This document shows positions 1-59,790 of a stretch of DNA of 64,000 bases, one piece after another (the stretch's first letter is position 1; each line of letters opens with the position of its first letter). The notes below the pieces were generated by a model, which was not told the origin of the DNA, ran no database searches, and worked only from the letters and a program-made list of their open reading frames with translations. Location: positions 2,370,001-2,434,000 of the forward strand of contig JACVVK020000015.1 of NCBI GenBank assembly GCA_018292915.2. Reading direction: 5' to 3'. The stretch is from Batillaria attramentaria. Lineage: Eukaryota > Mollusca > Gastropoda > Batillariidae. A program made the position numbers and the translations under genes.

Positions 1-440
1 AGCAAATTTTGTCAACAGTTTAATAACAACTGTGACAGTTGTTCCTTGTATAATGCTCTGTGAAAAGATTGGGGGGGGGGGGGGAACAATATCTGCACAA
101 TTAAAAAAAATCATCCCCCAACCACCCCTTTCTAAACTCTGAGATACAGCCAGTCAAATGGCATGCATATCTTCCCTGTATTGCTGCAAACCAACTGCCG
201 CCCCTAACCACTGAATCTTGGAAGCACTGTACTGTTGTTGTTTTCTCAAGACTTCAGCAAGCAAGCTGGTGTGTGTCTGTGTGTGCGCTTGCGAATGCTT
301 GTGGACAATATATAATATGTGAACATGTGTATGAATGTTCATTAATAATTCATTAAATATGGATAACAAAGAATGGATAACAAAAAGCGGCTCATGGACT
401 TCAGCCCCCTGTAAGGAATTGTTGAACAGTCCTACGGCAG

Positions 441-447
441 TGTGTAC

Positions 448-478
<31 letters not shown>

Positions 479-481
479 CAC

Positions 482-555
<74 letters not shown>
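441..555. repeat. (TG)n microsatellite with CG interruptions
   Basis: About 115 bp of TG repeat interrupted by a TGCGCGCGTGCACGTA core, abutting the SINE-like element to its right. Confidence 0.97.
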
Positions 556-557
<2 letters not shown>

Positions 558-890
558 TGGTTGGTTAGCTGGGGTTTATCGTCCACGCCACAACGAGGTG
601 ATTGCAGACGGCCCTAGGGGGCAGGTTATGGGGGATAGGGATAGCTACCCTAACTGTACAGTTCAGCTGAACACTTATTCAATCCAGTCAGACTGCCAGG
701 ACGGCCACATTTTATGTATCCTTGACTGTATTGGACAAGTTACACAAACAGATCCAGCTCACAGTCAGTGGAAGCGGGGCAACGTGAAAAATCCTGTACA
801 AATTTTGGCCCTGTCGGGATTCGAACCCGGGACGTGTGTATGTGTGTGGGCACTAGGTTTTATAGTGCGCCGAATCACGAATCGCCTTAA
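556..890 (-). repeat. tRNA-derived SINE-like element
   Basis: The minus strand carries a perfect pol III box-B core GGGTTCGAATCCC (816-828 on plus), and the far end abuts (TG)n through TTGGTTGGTTAGCTGG. No anticodon-stem structure fits a functional tRNA. Boundaries are approximate. Confidence 0.6.
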
Positions 891-3323
891 TTAGGACAGA
901 GTGAAGGTTGATGCTTGGTCTTTCGTATATTTGCACGGCCGTTATGACAACCAACTTACTGTAATCATTAACTGATTCACTGCAACCATTCTGCGCTGCA
1001 GAGCTACTGTATGCTGGCCGATTAGTAACTGTTCTGAGTCTAGACTCGCTAGGTAATAAACCCCACTTGTTGGGAATGACACAGGCCAGCACGGCATGAT
1101 GACTGATCATGACACACGGTAAGTTTGGGACGGCTCTTACCTTTATGGTGAACCATTATCTAATGCAACAAGTAAGGCACTCTTCTCCATCCACCATTGC
1201 AAATGATCAATAAAAAGAAAGAATGAAAAAAATGGTGCCCTTCCATCAGGACAACTGCAACTATTATGAATTAAATCTCAAGAAAAAACTTCTGCATGCA
1301 GTGCTCCATTTCACTAACCAAGTGCTTACGAACGGAAAAGTTAAGAAATGTGATTTCTGGATACAACAACATTTTTTTTTTTTGTAAACTAAAGAATCAC
1401 GCTGATAGTGAAATGCAGCCAAAATGCCTGTATTTGTTAATGGTCGATGAAAAAAAAGCCCCACAAAAAAACAACAGTTTACCATCAAATTGCTTGCCAA
1501 CACATTTTACAAATATTTTACTTATCAATGTACAACTTGCTGACACAGACGCTAAACTAAAGCAGTATGTATATGGTAACTGCTCCATATCATATCATAT
1601 ACGATCATCACTGCACATCCGAGGTCTGGCAAGGTGACTTTTTTTTTGGGGGGGGGGGGGGGTTAAGCTTGTCATGCTGCAAGCGTCTTGCATGTAAGTG
1701 CCCAGCAGCATTTTTGTCAACTGAGACTAAAAATAAATGTACATATATCTACATGTATCCATTTGCAAACCAACCGATGGAGCGTTTCTTTCAACCAGTG
1801 ACTGCTTTCTAGAAAGTTATCATGTGTATACACGCACCAGTAGCAGTATAACTTACATGTATAAGAAAGTGCAGGAAAAAAATCTCAACAAAAAGTGAAA
1901 ATTTTTATGACACAGAAAAGAATTGTGTCAAAGAAATAAAACTTGTAATATATGTGCAAAAATGAGAAAAAAATGCCCTAGAAGATAACATGCCTTGCAT
2001 GGAAGTTTAATTTGTATATTGCTTTTTTTTGTTTAAAGTACTAGTCAAAGTACTGTTTTCTTATATCTAAATGAATTTTAATAAACATGGCATGGACCTT
2101 AGAACTGTTTTTTTTTTTTTACTTTATTTTTTTTTTTTTTTTAAAATCTGTACGGCAAGGTTTTATATAATGCACAGTGTATCAGGTCCATGCTGGAGAA
2201 AGGCCTATCTCAGACTAATACTTAATCTAAAAACATTGATAACCCTATACATACAAGCTCTAGATCAACCACAAATGACCTGATAAGTGAAAAATTAAAA
2301 AAAGGAGAGGAAAAAAGAAGCATATTTCTTCTGCTTTCTGATTCAGTTATACAGCTGAACTCTCATTAACTAACACCAAGATTTACAGTTTGTTAGCAGT
2401 TATCCAAGTCTGCTGATCCACCAACCCCCTAAACCCGTTATTTTTTCCAGCACATCTGCAAGCATTGACGTACAGTACTAATTTCATCTTCAAAGAAACA
2501 ACAACAACAACAACAACCAAAAAAAAAAAAAAAAAAAATGCGTCACTGATACTGCTGATAGTCATTATTAGTCTCAAATGATAACTTTTGATGTACTTTG
2601 TTTGAATACCCTACCTATACATCACTACATCCAAATTTCAGTGCAAGCTGGCCTGTTTCACTGGACAAACATTTGCTTTACTGACTTGACAAACACCACA
2701 AGAAAGACTAAATGGTAACACAAGTGCATGTGTCAATAGTGACCGACTGATCACATGCTCCTATAGCTATCAACACCCTTCATCAATTGGCATGCCACTG
2801 ATCAAATTAAATACATGTACCAGAGTTTTTAAAAAAATTTTTTTAAGTGAAAAAAGTGGAAAAACTAGTGAAATCACAACTTGAGAATACAAACTGTTAG
2901 AAAGACCAAAATACACAACATAAAAATTAGTTTAAATGGAAAAAAGAAAAAAATGGTGCCCAAATTAAGAAACTGTGAGGCAAAAAATGCAGGTAACTTT
3001 GAAACAGTATACCAATATTGAATTAAAAACTTGAAAAAAGAACACACGGTTACCTCTTCCTCATGATGCTACACAAAAACCAAAGTAACAGTTTAAAACC
3101 TCTCCTGCAGTGAATAGCACTAATAACAAACAAAATAAACTGACCTAGAGCCTAAACCGCAAAAAAAAATAAAAATAAATAAATTATATATATATACATA
3201 TAAAGATCAAAGTGCACATGAAGTAACCTTAACATCTGCAAAGAATCTGCTTAATTCTGAGTGAATGTTCTTCTTGACAGGGCCAGTTTGACAAAGAAAA
3301 ATATTCAGGCACATTTCTGAGAT

Positions 3324-3324
<1 letters not shown>

Positions 3325-3373
<49 letters not shown>
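3325..3373. repeat. (GA)n microsatellite
   Basis: About 49 bp of uninterrupted AG repeat in the 3' flank. Confidence 0.97.
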
Positions 3374-3376
<3 letters not shown>

Positions 3377-3757
3377 TTACCTTGAGTTTTGTTTTCACTC
3401 ATGTAACGGCCTCGGTCATTTTTTTTTTCTTCGTTTTTTATTTATTTTTTTTTTTTTAGGTTTGTTAGTACTAAGGTTATTTTGTTGTGGTTTAGATATT
3501 GAGTATGATCATATACAGTGTTCATGGAAAACCCTCCCAAAGGTTTATACAGATCTTGTTGTGATTTGCTGTACATGTATTAGTACATACGCATACCAGC
3601 ATTTGTCAGGGGTGTAAACGTACATTTGTACTGGTATGTGCCGATACGAACATTTCTTTTACATTAGCACTCCTCCCATAGCCAGAAACAATCAACAGAA
3701 ATAAAACATGTACTGTGAAACTGCAGTGACAAATCCAAGCCTCAGAACAGTTTGCAC

Positions 3758-3764
3758 AGAGAGA

Positions 3765-3821
<57 letters not shown>
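3758..3821. repeat. (GA)n microsatellite
   Basis: About 64 bp of AG repeat with one GGG interruption near its left end. Confidence 0.97.
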
Positions 3822-3825
<4 letters not shown>

Positions 3826-5809
3826 TACAATCGATATCTGGTGCTCGAACAAACTATCAGTGCTTAATTGTAATACTGTAGATGAAAGACAAAAAATGTT
3901 GCAAATCCTGATATCTGGAACAACATCTGCCACCATGCAATCTGTACTCTGTGGACAAAGTGACTGGCGACAAAAGCACCATGCTGTTAGTGTCAACAAG
4001 TGCAGCACAACATGATCATAAGGTCCATCAAATGATGGAAAAAAACAAAAACAAAAACGTTTCAGACGGTGGCGTTTCGAGCAAAAACGAAAAGGGAAAG
4101 AGACGTCTATTGGACTGGACTAAATTCCCTGTGAAAAACTGGAAAACTGTATTTACGTAAAGCTGTACTTTGACACAAGGTCTTGGTCACAGCTGAAAAT
4201 TTGCTGTGTGATATCTTTGTCATGGCTATGATCAAAAGCTGTGTTTGGAGGTCCCTGCCTAAAAATGAACACCTGAAAGCACCAGCATCTTGCCACGTCT
4301 GTGCAGGCCACAAAATGAGAAATGAGATTGACAAAATATGTTAATGCACTACATTTGTTAATGCACGCATGTGAGATTATTGAAGAGCAATTACAACGGC
4401 CATTCACATACTCATCAGTTAGTTTCATACATTCCAGGGCACATTTGCCCACAAGATGATGTCAGCGAATACTACTACATACTACAAGAAACCAAAATGA
4501 CTGAAGATCTACTGAAAACATGCCAACAGAAACAGTGACTCAGATTAAATTGCAACCCTGAAATTCCCGACTGGTACAGGATGCTACCACCCCATCAATT
4601 TGTGCCTGCTCGAGTATCTGTGTGCCTAAACCCAGAATGCCCATTCCCGACTACTGAAAGAATTTATAAAGGTGTTGGTAAATGAAGTTTGAATGGCTAC
4701 ATATCTTTTCCATTGAAATTTCAACTGACCAGCCATACCAGAGTAAATGATGGGAATTAACTATTTCCCATCACGTGAGGGGCCCACTAAAGCAATTCAG
4801 AGAACATGTCTCGTATACCGAAAAGCCCACATACAAAAAAATATGCTTCTCTCTTCCAAATGTAGTGAATGAGTCACTGCCTCTGATGTGTAACAGAAGG
4901 ATATCTCATCCAAACTACAAAACCAAGTCACTAGTCCTAGAAAACGAGATTAATATGGTTAGTAAATGTGCAGTCTATACTATGTAAGAAAAAGGTGCAG
5001 TGGTTTGAGCATACATTTCCATGTTTTGGAATTCAGTATTAAAAAAAAATGAAAGTGCCAACAATAACACTGATAACAAAAAAGCACCCAATTAATATAT
5101 TGCAGAGGTCAAAAGACAGGCACTCCGGAAGCAAAAGTATTTTAAGGTATTTTTGTTGTGTATATATGCTCAAGAGGACGTCAGAAAGTTAGCATGGACC
5201 GTTAGTGACATGTACGGGAGATAACAAAGGCATGTTCTGTGAACAGTGTTGAATTTGTTTGGTAATACGTGCTTTTGTGAAGCGTGTCTTTCACGTGTAC
5301 AACATGCTAAATGTAGGTTTTTGTGTTGAGCAGAAAAAAAGTCTACTACATACTGTAGTAATATGAATGCTGAATTCTAACATTATTCATAGTTCAAGGG
5401 TTGCATGAATCCTATATAAACATATGAGCAAGACACACGTTACTTCGGTGTCAGAAAATGTGCAGGTCCAAACTGTATGATAAAATGTAATTTTTTTTTT
5501 TCTGGAAATAACTTGGAGATGTAAAAAAAAGAAACCATTCACCGTTTAAGAATCTGACACTGTTTAACTTCAGTTCAAGATGAAATCTGATGTGACAGTT
5601 AATTCTTCATGAAATCTACATGACATGAAGATGAATGCGAAAATGTGTGCAACATGTTAGCATTTTTTTGGTGGTACGAACAAGGTACAAACAAGTAAGC
5701 ATTCAAAGATGTAAAAGGCATACAAGTGGATACGAATCCATGGAAAAGGTGCGTAAATGCATATATACAAATGGTGATAAGACAAAAAGTTAGCTAGCAT
5801 GCTTGAAAA

Positions 5810-51190
<45,381 letters not shown>

Positions 51191-51210
51191 GTGGAAAGGG
51201 TTAAGGATCG
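51191..51210 (-). other. U12-type 3' splice site of intron 1 (AT-AC class)
   Basis: On the transcript strand TCCTTAAC (plus 51,200-51,207) is followed after 9 nt by exon 2, with the intron ending in CAC. TCCTTAAC is the minor-spliceosome branch-site consensus, and AC ends are used by AT-AC introns. Minor AT-AC introns at this place are known in voltage-gated channel genes. The matching donor (ATATCCTT; AAGGATAT on plus) was not found between 51,191 and 64,000, so exon 1 lies further right. Confidence 0.88.
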
Positions 51211-51541
51211 TACGCGTGTTTTCAGACCAGGTCATATCAAAACACATCAGTCAATGTCGAGAAAATAGAGGTCACGGCAAAGCCGCAATGAAATGTACCA
51301 TTTACTACCAGTGTCCATTAGTATGTCAAGGTCAAGTCAGGAAATCATGTTGGATGATCAAGGTCAGGTCAAGGGCAGGTTGAAGTCACTTGGTCTTTGA
51401 TGATGCTGAGCAAGGGCACGGCGTGATTTATATCAGGCCGCCTTCGGATGAGAACAATGAAAGTGACTGAACATGAACTGATGAAATGGAAAAGAGAGGG
51501 ACGCGGAGGTACGTGCTCAGTCAAGGAAACCGGTCCATATC

Positions 51542-51690
51542 TGACACGACACGACACGACACGACACGACACGACACGACAAGAAATGAAATGAAATGAA
51601 ATGAAACGAAGTAATAAATCGTTACTGATGACTCTCATTTGACTGTAAACGCGACCGATGGAACGGGACGGGACGGGACGAGACGAGACG
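51542..51690. repeat. Compound pentanucleotide arrays (ACGAC)n / (GAAAT)n / (GGGAC)n
   Basis: Eight ACGAC units run directly into four to five GAAAT units (51,542-51,606). A third pentamer patch, GGGAC/GAGAC (51,664-51,690), follows after about 57 bp. Confidence 0.9.
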
Positions 51691-54600
51691 TGACACAAAA
51701 CCATGCATTGCAACGCAAGTGCAACAAAAACCAGCTTCACGCAACTCAACTTCACTTTACTTACTCAGCAAAACGGCGAACCGAAACAAACTTTAAGGGG
51801 GATGAGGGTGGGGGTGCGGGGTGGGGGGAGCTGCAATCCATTTATCACAAAACTATCGATCTCACAATCTTACAGCGGAAGCACTCTGTCACGCGGTTAC
51901 GTTTGGATTGCAGCAGAATCCGGCATTTCTGATGACGCAGCAGTTTGAAATGCATTTCCTGGCCGGCATGACGTTTATTTGTCCGTTCCCTCGAGTAAGG
52001 TCCTAGATCATCTCCTTGCTTCCGGTAAACTACACCACTCAAGAAAATAACGAGTGTCAGAAACCGTGACAATCAGACACTAGTACTGAACCGACATGCA
52101 TGGTTCAGGACAACTTTTATCTTGAAATATTGTATTCAGTGATAATGAGGCATCTGAGACGTGCTGAAAACGAAAGTAACAATAGAAAACGGGTTGGGGG
52201 TGGGGGTGGGGTGGGGGGGGGGAGGGTGGTGGTGGTGGGTGGGGGGTTCCAAACAACAGCAACAAATAACTGCAACAACAACCAAAGAACGATACAATTT
52301 TCCACGTTGACATCGAGTCTATCTTGAAACAACCAACCAGCTGAACTCAGTGCATGACCAACCAGCCGACAGGAGCGCGCCTTCTTCCTGACCGTGGCAC
52401 CGTCATTAACAGGAGAGCAGTTTCATTTTCTTCTGAAGAACCTGGGACCGCTCTTCTCTACAATAATACACAAACCCCAAACGATTTTCCATCAACCTCC
52501 TTGTGACACAAGTTTACATTCTGAGCACAATCCTGCCACCCAGAAACTGACATTTTCTTTGCAATCGATCTCCCTATGTCCCCCACCCACCCACCTCCTT
52601 TCTTACACTCCCCCATATCTTTTTTTTTTTTTTTTTTTACACACCCATTCAGCCCCCACCCCTTCCCCACCCTTTCCCTCTTTTGCTAGGGCTGTCAGTT
52701 AAAAGTCGGAAGGACAGGAAAATGACGCGACAAAATCAGTCTGGTGGCGACACCTGGCGGCTGTTAACTGAATCAATAAATGCCAGGCGAACAGCAGTGG
52801 ACTGTCCCATCATAATTACGGGTGCTTTTTTGTTTTGGGACAAAGAACCATCCTTGGCGATTTGTCGAGTCTGTAAATTACGGCGAAGCCTGGACAGCCG
52901 GGCTCACTGTTTACAGCGGAGCCATTTTTCTCCCTGCACAATTACTGTGTAAATTGCACATTACGAATGTATTTGCTGGTCTGGGCGTGTAGGCCGGCAA
53001 ACAATCTAGAATTTGCCACTTCAGTTGTTCATGTGACAACGAACCCTGGGGAACTGAATATTATGAATGTAGGGCTTACGGCAGGTTTGGCAATGGGATC
53101 CAACACGCCATTTCTTAAACAAACAAGCAAACCACAATAAACCCCATGAATTAATGATTAATCATTTGGAGAGACAGACAATTTGACAGATCAGGAATAT
53201 ACACTAATACAGGAACAAACAAGTTTGATTTCTTTTTGATGACTGCCAACCGTCCTACAGTGCACTTTTCATGTGACTACATGCATTTGCTCTGTATACA
53301 CGGGTGACACTCCTGAAGTTTAAAAATCCAGGTTGAGGTGCAGGAGTACTGGCACTACTGGGTTCCATAAGGTTGAAACACCAACCACACCAACCAAACA
53401 CAAATTTTTAGCCATTTTAAAAGCACTCGCTGGCCTCTCCTGGCACTCTAAATGTAAAATACGAACGTGGCACGTATCTCTGGGTTGCTACTAACAGTAC
53501 AACCTGACCCATATTTTTGCGCAACAACCTGAACGGAATTTCAGTCACCCAGACTGACGAGTGTCACCCATGTATATAATTATACGTCTCTGCTACAAGC
53601 ACCTGTCTCCATGCTGTCTCTCCTCTGTGGACTAGACAGCAACCTGAAAATCAGAGGACCCACATTTCTTGAATATTGTCTCCGATCTGATCCAGCCTTT
53701 CGCAGAGATTGCTCCGCAGTATTGTGCGCATTTCCAAAGATAAGCACGCGCCGAGTCCAATTCATTTGACTGCAGTTATAGCCTCTCGTTGCAGGCACGA
53801 ACTAGCATATCAATGTACAGCCGATAGCCGACCAGCTGACCACCAGGACTGTGGTGAAAAGGAAAAAGAGGAGAGGAGACGTGCGACGGGGCCACAGGTG
53901 GGGAAGGGAGGATGGGAGGTTGTGGGGGGAGGGGGGTTATACCCGTAGATGTCTAGCTTTGTCCCTGTCTGTCTCCAAGCGGCTGGTGAGCTTCCTGCTG
54001 GCAGACTGTTCCTGTCCGGCGGTGACCGGGCCGGTAATGTCCGGCGCCTGACAACCACGGTCAGTGGGGTAATGGAAGAGTGCGGGAAGAAGGAGAGGGA
54101 GGGAGGGCGAAGGGCTGTTGCGAGTCATCGTGTTAGTGTAGCCGTTTGGCTACGCAACACAGACACGGATTAATATATATATATATTCCTATTAAACACT
54201 ATTCCTATTAAACGCTACGCACAACAGCCTAGAAATGCTTTAAAATTCACCCCCCCCCCCCAAAAAAAAAAAAAACAAAAAAACCAAACAACCTCATGTG
54301 CAGAGTAAGTTTCAACAAATTTAACTATTCCGGGGTTTTATTGTTGTTGTTGTTGTTATTGTTGTTGTTGTTGCAATGCTAGCAGCGACCAGATAACCCA
54401 GCATACCTCTGTCGTCAGCTGGCTCTTGTGCTAGCCGAGCATGAGTACAAACAGTCCACATGCCAGGCTCATTTCTGCTATTACTTGGCAGGTGTATTCA
54501 CAGAGCCAACAAAAAGCCCCAGATGGCCATTTTTTACGCTGTATTCACATTTAAAAAGGGGCAAAAATTCCATAGTATGTTTAGTGGACAAATTCTTACT

Positions 54601-57600
54601 ACATGCCCCGGAAGCTATTAGCGTTGTGTAACCTGTAGCAATCAGTTGAATAATGCAGCGCTTTCTGATCGATAGTCACCAACAATGAGCTGTCCCCTTC
54701 GTGTCCCCACTGTCTCCTGGCTGATAATATTATTCTACTCCAGAAAAACGGGAGTCTCGTGCTGCCTGTGGACAGTATATGTATATCACTGAAAGAAGAA
54801 GGATCATGGCACTTTCTGACGCCGGAGATGACTTCAGTAATGATGTGGTTTGCGTGTAGCCGACAATTCGGTATATGTCTAATAGTATTTTCGCGTCAGT
54901 ATCTCTGAGTGTTACTTTTATCAGATGTCCCTACTGATACCCCATACTGAGAAGGTCAAACCAAGCAATTGCAGGCTGTATCTGCTGTCACCATCGGCGA
55001 ACGTTATGAGCCTTTAGTCAAAGCATCGGATTGTTACATATCGTCACACGGCGAGCAAGACTAATTCTAGTTCTCCTGCGGCATCAGAACTGATGGTGTT
55101 TTTGAGCAGGAATTTGGAGCATCGAAAATGCCCTGTCTATTTTAAGAATTTCAAAACCCACGTCTCGGTAGAGATGTACTGTATGAAGCTGAGCCATGTG
55201 TTCTCTGCGACACCCAGCCGCCTCCACTGAACCAATCTCCAAATGCGTGCATCCGAATTATTCCCAGAATAGTAACATGTATCCGATTTTTTCATCTTGC
55301 CCGCTGACTGCAGAATGATTTCTTCTCAATGTAACCTGACGCATAAAATGTCACCGGCGCGTCTTTTTTCAGCAGCCCCACCACAAATCGATCGTTAAAA
55401 GTCTGCTGACTAACACGCAGATATTTCTGCATAACAGTTGAGGGACCCACCTCCTGCATAATATTTGAAGGACCCACCCCCTACATCATGACGGAAGGAC
55501 CCTCCTTCCACCTCTCTCTCTCTCCTTTGTTACTCAGATTTTGCCTGTGTGTGAAAACTGTCGATCACGGGGACAAAATCGAACGCCGTGAGCTTGGCAG
55601 TCTCTTTGCAAAAACAGGTTCTGCTGCTCCAATACTATATCCTGTCCTGTAGTATATTCTTCGTTTATTCACTTGGCAGAAACAATAAACATCAATTCAC
55701 AATAGCAACGACATCAACGTCCAGTCTCCTTTCGTGGTTCTCCCTTCTGTCCATACTCCATTATGCATACTGGTGTACATCACATTCAAGTGTGATAATG
55801 GCACGTGCACACGGCGAGAACTCGACCATTACTACGCTGCACTAATTTCCAGGGGAAATGCTGAGTTTGGTTCGGCTATTAACCCAGAATCTGGCAACTC
55901 GCTTTCCAGTTACGGAACGTTCGGTTCAGCGGCAACGTTTACGTTAGACGTGGCGAGTCAAAAGGAGAGCGCTTCACGAGCAAAGGCCCGACATCCAGCG
56001 ATGCCCAATCACGATACTAAATTACGCTCTTCAACACAGGAGAGCGCTCAATGCCAATCAAGAGAGTTATCGATCTTCTTCGGGTCCGGCGCAACATGAA
56101 GGCAGTGTTAGCTAAAACTGAAACGCGAAGGTTGTACACGGCAGGGGAGAGCAAGCAAGCCAGGCAGCACAATTAGAGCGGTCTATGTAATTATTTTGGG
56201 TGAATGAGTCATTACAGAAACGGGAGAGGAGTGGTAGATGGCTAGGCGTCAAGTTTAGCATGGCGAAAATCGTTTTCCTCAGTAATGTGTTCGCGTGACG
56301 TCTATTTGCCACACGTGCCGTAGTGAATGGTAATTGTGCAAGGGCAGTTCGGACGAATTTGCAAGAGAGAGAGAGAGAGAGAGAGAGAGTTGTACGTTTA
56401 CTCCCTCAAGTGTCGAGTTTTTCCTGTTTTCCTGTTGTTACTTTGGTTGTTTTTTCATTGTTTTTGTTTTGTTTTGTTTTTGTCCCCCCCCCTTCCCCGC
56501 CATCAGTGTAAAAAAAAAAAAAAACAAAAAAAAAACCAACCCTGTTAGTACTACTAGTTAAACCTGAAACGATCGTGAACTGTTTTGTATTGACCTTAAA
56601 AGCTAATTGTGAAGTGCAAGTGAACCCCCCCCCCAAAAAAACAAAAACAAAAAAAACAACAAAAAACCCCCCCAAAAAAAAACAAAAAAAAAAAAAAAAA
56701 CCCAAAAAACAAAAAACCAAAAAAAAAAAAAAAAAACCTCACCCCCCCCCCCAAAAAAAAAAAAACCAAACCCAAAAAAAACCAAACCCTAATCCTGACC
56801 TTAACCAAAAAGAGAGACAGAAAGAGTGGAATCAGCACTCTAGGAGAACTTGACTAAACCAAACACAACTGGGACGCGAGGGAGAGAAAAGGTCAGCCTG
56901 CTATCAATCTTGTGCTGTCCGCACTTCCACCTGCGGCCTCTTCTTGTATGGAGCTCCGAACAGCTGCCTATGTGCACTCCCTTAAAAAAAAAGCTATCAA
57001 GAAGATAAAGTTCTCAAGACTTCGCATAAACCTCAATAACAGCCACTTCATTTGAACATCTCCCCCCCCCCACCCCGCACCCCAAGTAAAGGAAATTTCG
57101 GACCAAAAATAAAAAATAAAAAAAATTCATTTTTGGCGTATTTTTGCGTCGTTCTTCATCGGTTACTGGGAAAACGTTTGCTATGGATTTCCACAGAAGC
57201 CAGCTGAATAAAAGTAAACCCGACAGAATCCTCACTGATGGGTATATTTTGTGAAAAGAGGTTTATATTTCCTTTTCGGGAATAAAGTATTTTGTATTCT
57301 GCAAAAGTTACGATACTGATTACTATTAAAAAATAATATTTTGGAGAAAAAAAAGTAATCAGTTTTAACACGCTTTGGCTTTTTTGTTGTCGTTGTTTTG
57401 TTTTCGTTTTGCTTCATTCAGAAGACCTTTAACAAAACTGATCGGCGAGCCGCTCTACGCTGTACTCTTTACACTGCTGGGACACGAACGTATTTCTGGA
57501 CGAAGGAGAACAAATCAATTTCAGGCCGCGTTCAATAAACCATCGCAGACCTCGGTCTAACCCACTTACCCCACTCTACTCCGCCGGTAGGTTACGGAAC

Positions 57601-58539
57601 CGCGCCTCGCCGACACACAAAGAGTAATTGTAATGTCCTGTAACAGACGTGAGGACTCAGTCAAAAACGTCTGTCAGTTCTGGATGGACATCATAAGTAG
57701 AGAACCACACACTGGATTATAATAACCCCGGCCAAAGCCCAACCCAACCTCAAACATACAACATACACAAAACGCAAAGCAACCCAGCACAAAGGAGCGC
57801 AATGGCAAAAGCAAGCAAGCAAGAAAACCAGCTGCGTCTCAGTTGAAATTCAAAGAAGACCACTGTAAGTTTGCTTTGTGAGTAAAAGACCTGAAATTGA
57901 AAAATTCCTTAGGCCGGCCAGGCCGGCGTTGTCGTAGTAAACTATTAACTGGGGCCCCGCCATCTCTTGCCTAACTTGACTCACTCGCTGAAAGATCACG
58001 TGCCTATCACAGTGAGGCATCAATGTTTAACACGAGACCCACTGAAAGACTTTTCTGAGGACAGCATCTCTGTCCCCCCTCCCCCCCCCCACCTTGCCTC
58101 TCCCATCTCCTCCCCCCCCCCTTCCCCCACCTACGATGTTTTCAGTCCACGATCCAGTTCAGTTTGGAGGAAAGTAAACCGTACAGGGAATTGAAGAGTG
58201 AGCAGATTATAGCGACAAAACACACACACTGAGACGCCCGGTATATTTGAGAATGGTTCGAAATCGTCCTCTTTGGAAGCGCTGCACAGCGTCCTTGAAA
58301 AAGGTGTCTCGAAAACGTGGGTGTTGTTGGAGTGTTAATTTGCTGGTCTTAGTTAAAGGTCTCGTGGTCAATCTGTGAAACTGAGGTTATGGTGTAATGG
58401 CCAGATCTAGAAACGCCAGCTAATTAATCTGCACACTTATCACCCGAGTGACTGAAGTTCGGACCGGCTCAGTGTGCATTTCTATTGGCTGTTGATTCGT
58501 TCAAACTTTTACCAACAATCCACTGGACTATTCTGCCAC

Positions 58540-58645
58540 CTGACCATTATGGTAGTGCAATTTCTTCCCCAAACTTCGAGAAGCGAACCCGCGGTCCGAG
58601 CACTGGCGTTCCAGCACCACTCAGTACTGAGCTGAGCTATCCCCG
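58540..58645 (-). repeat. tRNA-like repeat fragment
   Basis: The minus strand reads GGGATAGCTCAG ... AACGCCAGTGCTCGGACC ... GCGGGTTCGCTTCTC, i.e. box A- and box B-like blocks in tRNA order, but without intact stems. Confidence 0.5.
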
Positions 58646-59578
58646 CCTCCCTCCACTCCAGATCAGGGCTTCGGTTCCTTTTGGCCATCCCCCAAAACAT
58701 ACCATGCCTTGGACGCACTTCTGAAACAGCCACCCCCTCCTTGACAAGCCAGTCGGCCTCTGGGCTGGAGTAAGGGATTGAAAAAGGGTCGTCAAGTAGA
58801 TTAGGCGCACCCCAGCCAAAGCGAGGGAAGACGTAGGCGTGGGAGGGGTCGATAATCGGCGTACATCCATCACTTTCTCCTGGACGCATCACGAGTCGCC
58901 GGCCTTGTCTGCGATCTCCTGGTCGATGAGGCGGAATAGGTCCATTCATGCCCCCCCCCCCCCGCCCCACCCCCCCCCCCCCCCTTACACACACCTCTTC
59001 TCCACTAGCCCGCGATACATATCGTCCCACACTGAAGACTTCCACTGGTCGTACGGAGACTTCGTCTTCAACGCAGAGTTGGCGTTGCTACATGGAAAGA
59101 CCATCAAACCGATGACATCGTCACAAAAAAGCCTACCCCTATACGCAACAGCGCTAATGGCTATTTAGAGTATAACCAAGAGCCGGGTTTCCGCTTTTGG
59201 CTCAAAGTGACTGAAAGATCGGAAACGACCGCTCTCTTCCGGAAATTACCCTGATACACACTGGAACACAGTCACAGTGAACAGAAATTCAGATTACGTT
59301 TATTCACCATAAACAATGAGCTGAAGACGGTGTTGTCTGAGCCCGTGCAATATTTCTCAGCCTAAAAATAGCACAGACAAACCACTTTGTTTCTAAATAT
59401 GGAAGTGATTCATGCAAATGCAGGAGATCGCAAATAAGCGCTTTGTGCGAGAAAAACGAATGACGTACTTATATGATGGGTCAGTGCAGATGTGCTCTTT
59501 TGCCGTCAGTATGCCTTCCGGTATCGCACAAGGACCGCCTCAATGAGGCAAACGAACTGAGACACCCCCCCCCCCCCC

Positions 59579-59591
59579 ACACACACACACA

Positions 59592-59667
<76 letters not shown>
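59579..59667. repeat. (CA)n microsatellite
   Basis: About 89 bp of CA with one CTCA interruption, preceded by a C-run and followed by the repeat listed next. Confidence 0.97.
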
Positions 59668-59668
<1 letters not shown>

Positions 59669-59790
59669 CGGCACTGGCACAAACCGGGCCAACCAACCCA
59701 CACAACTGAACTCCCCGACGTGGCTCCTGGCGGTATACACTGGGTGAACGTAGAACAGCGGACAACGACAATTAATTAGCTTACCCTTAT
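59668..59790. repeat. Microsatellite-linked repeat, copy 1
   Basis: CACTGGCACAAACC, then ACGTGGCTCCTGGCGGTATA, CACTGGGTGAACGTAGAACA and AATTAGCTTA are shared with copy 2 at 61,940-62,075, both directly right of a CA array. Confidence 0.8.

Larger units (their letters stand above)
1..5809. other. 3' flank / possible 3' UTR of Cav2
   Basis: No convincing coding exon on either strand. It holds a G-run (71-84), (TG)n, a SINE-like element (556-890), T9G15 at 1,639-1,662, T-rich runs near 2,110-2,142 and two (GA)n arrays. Part of it is presumably the 3' UTR, but no clear transcript-strand AATAAA lies near the stop codon. Confidence 0.6.

Noticed and set aside
816..828. Box-B sequences at 816, 8,675, 18,738, 58,578 and 60,545 as functional tRNA genes
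   Set aside because: No complete cloverleaf with paired acceptor stem can be drawn; they are heads of tRNA-derived SINEs.
401..894. Long open frames through the (TG)n array and SINE on both strands
   Set aside because: Val-Cys or His-Thr dipeptide runs are simply translated microsatellite; no domain and no splice context.
55734..56099. 121-codon plus-strand frame in a CpG-richer stretch
   Set aside because: No domain or homologue recognised and no neighbouring exon signals; kept only as a remark in the intron 1 entry.
58509..59045. 178-codon minus-strand frame with varied composition
   Set aside because: Overlaps a tRNA-like repeat and poly-C/G runs, has no recognisable domain and no link in phase to Cav2.
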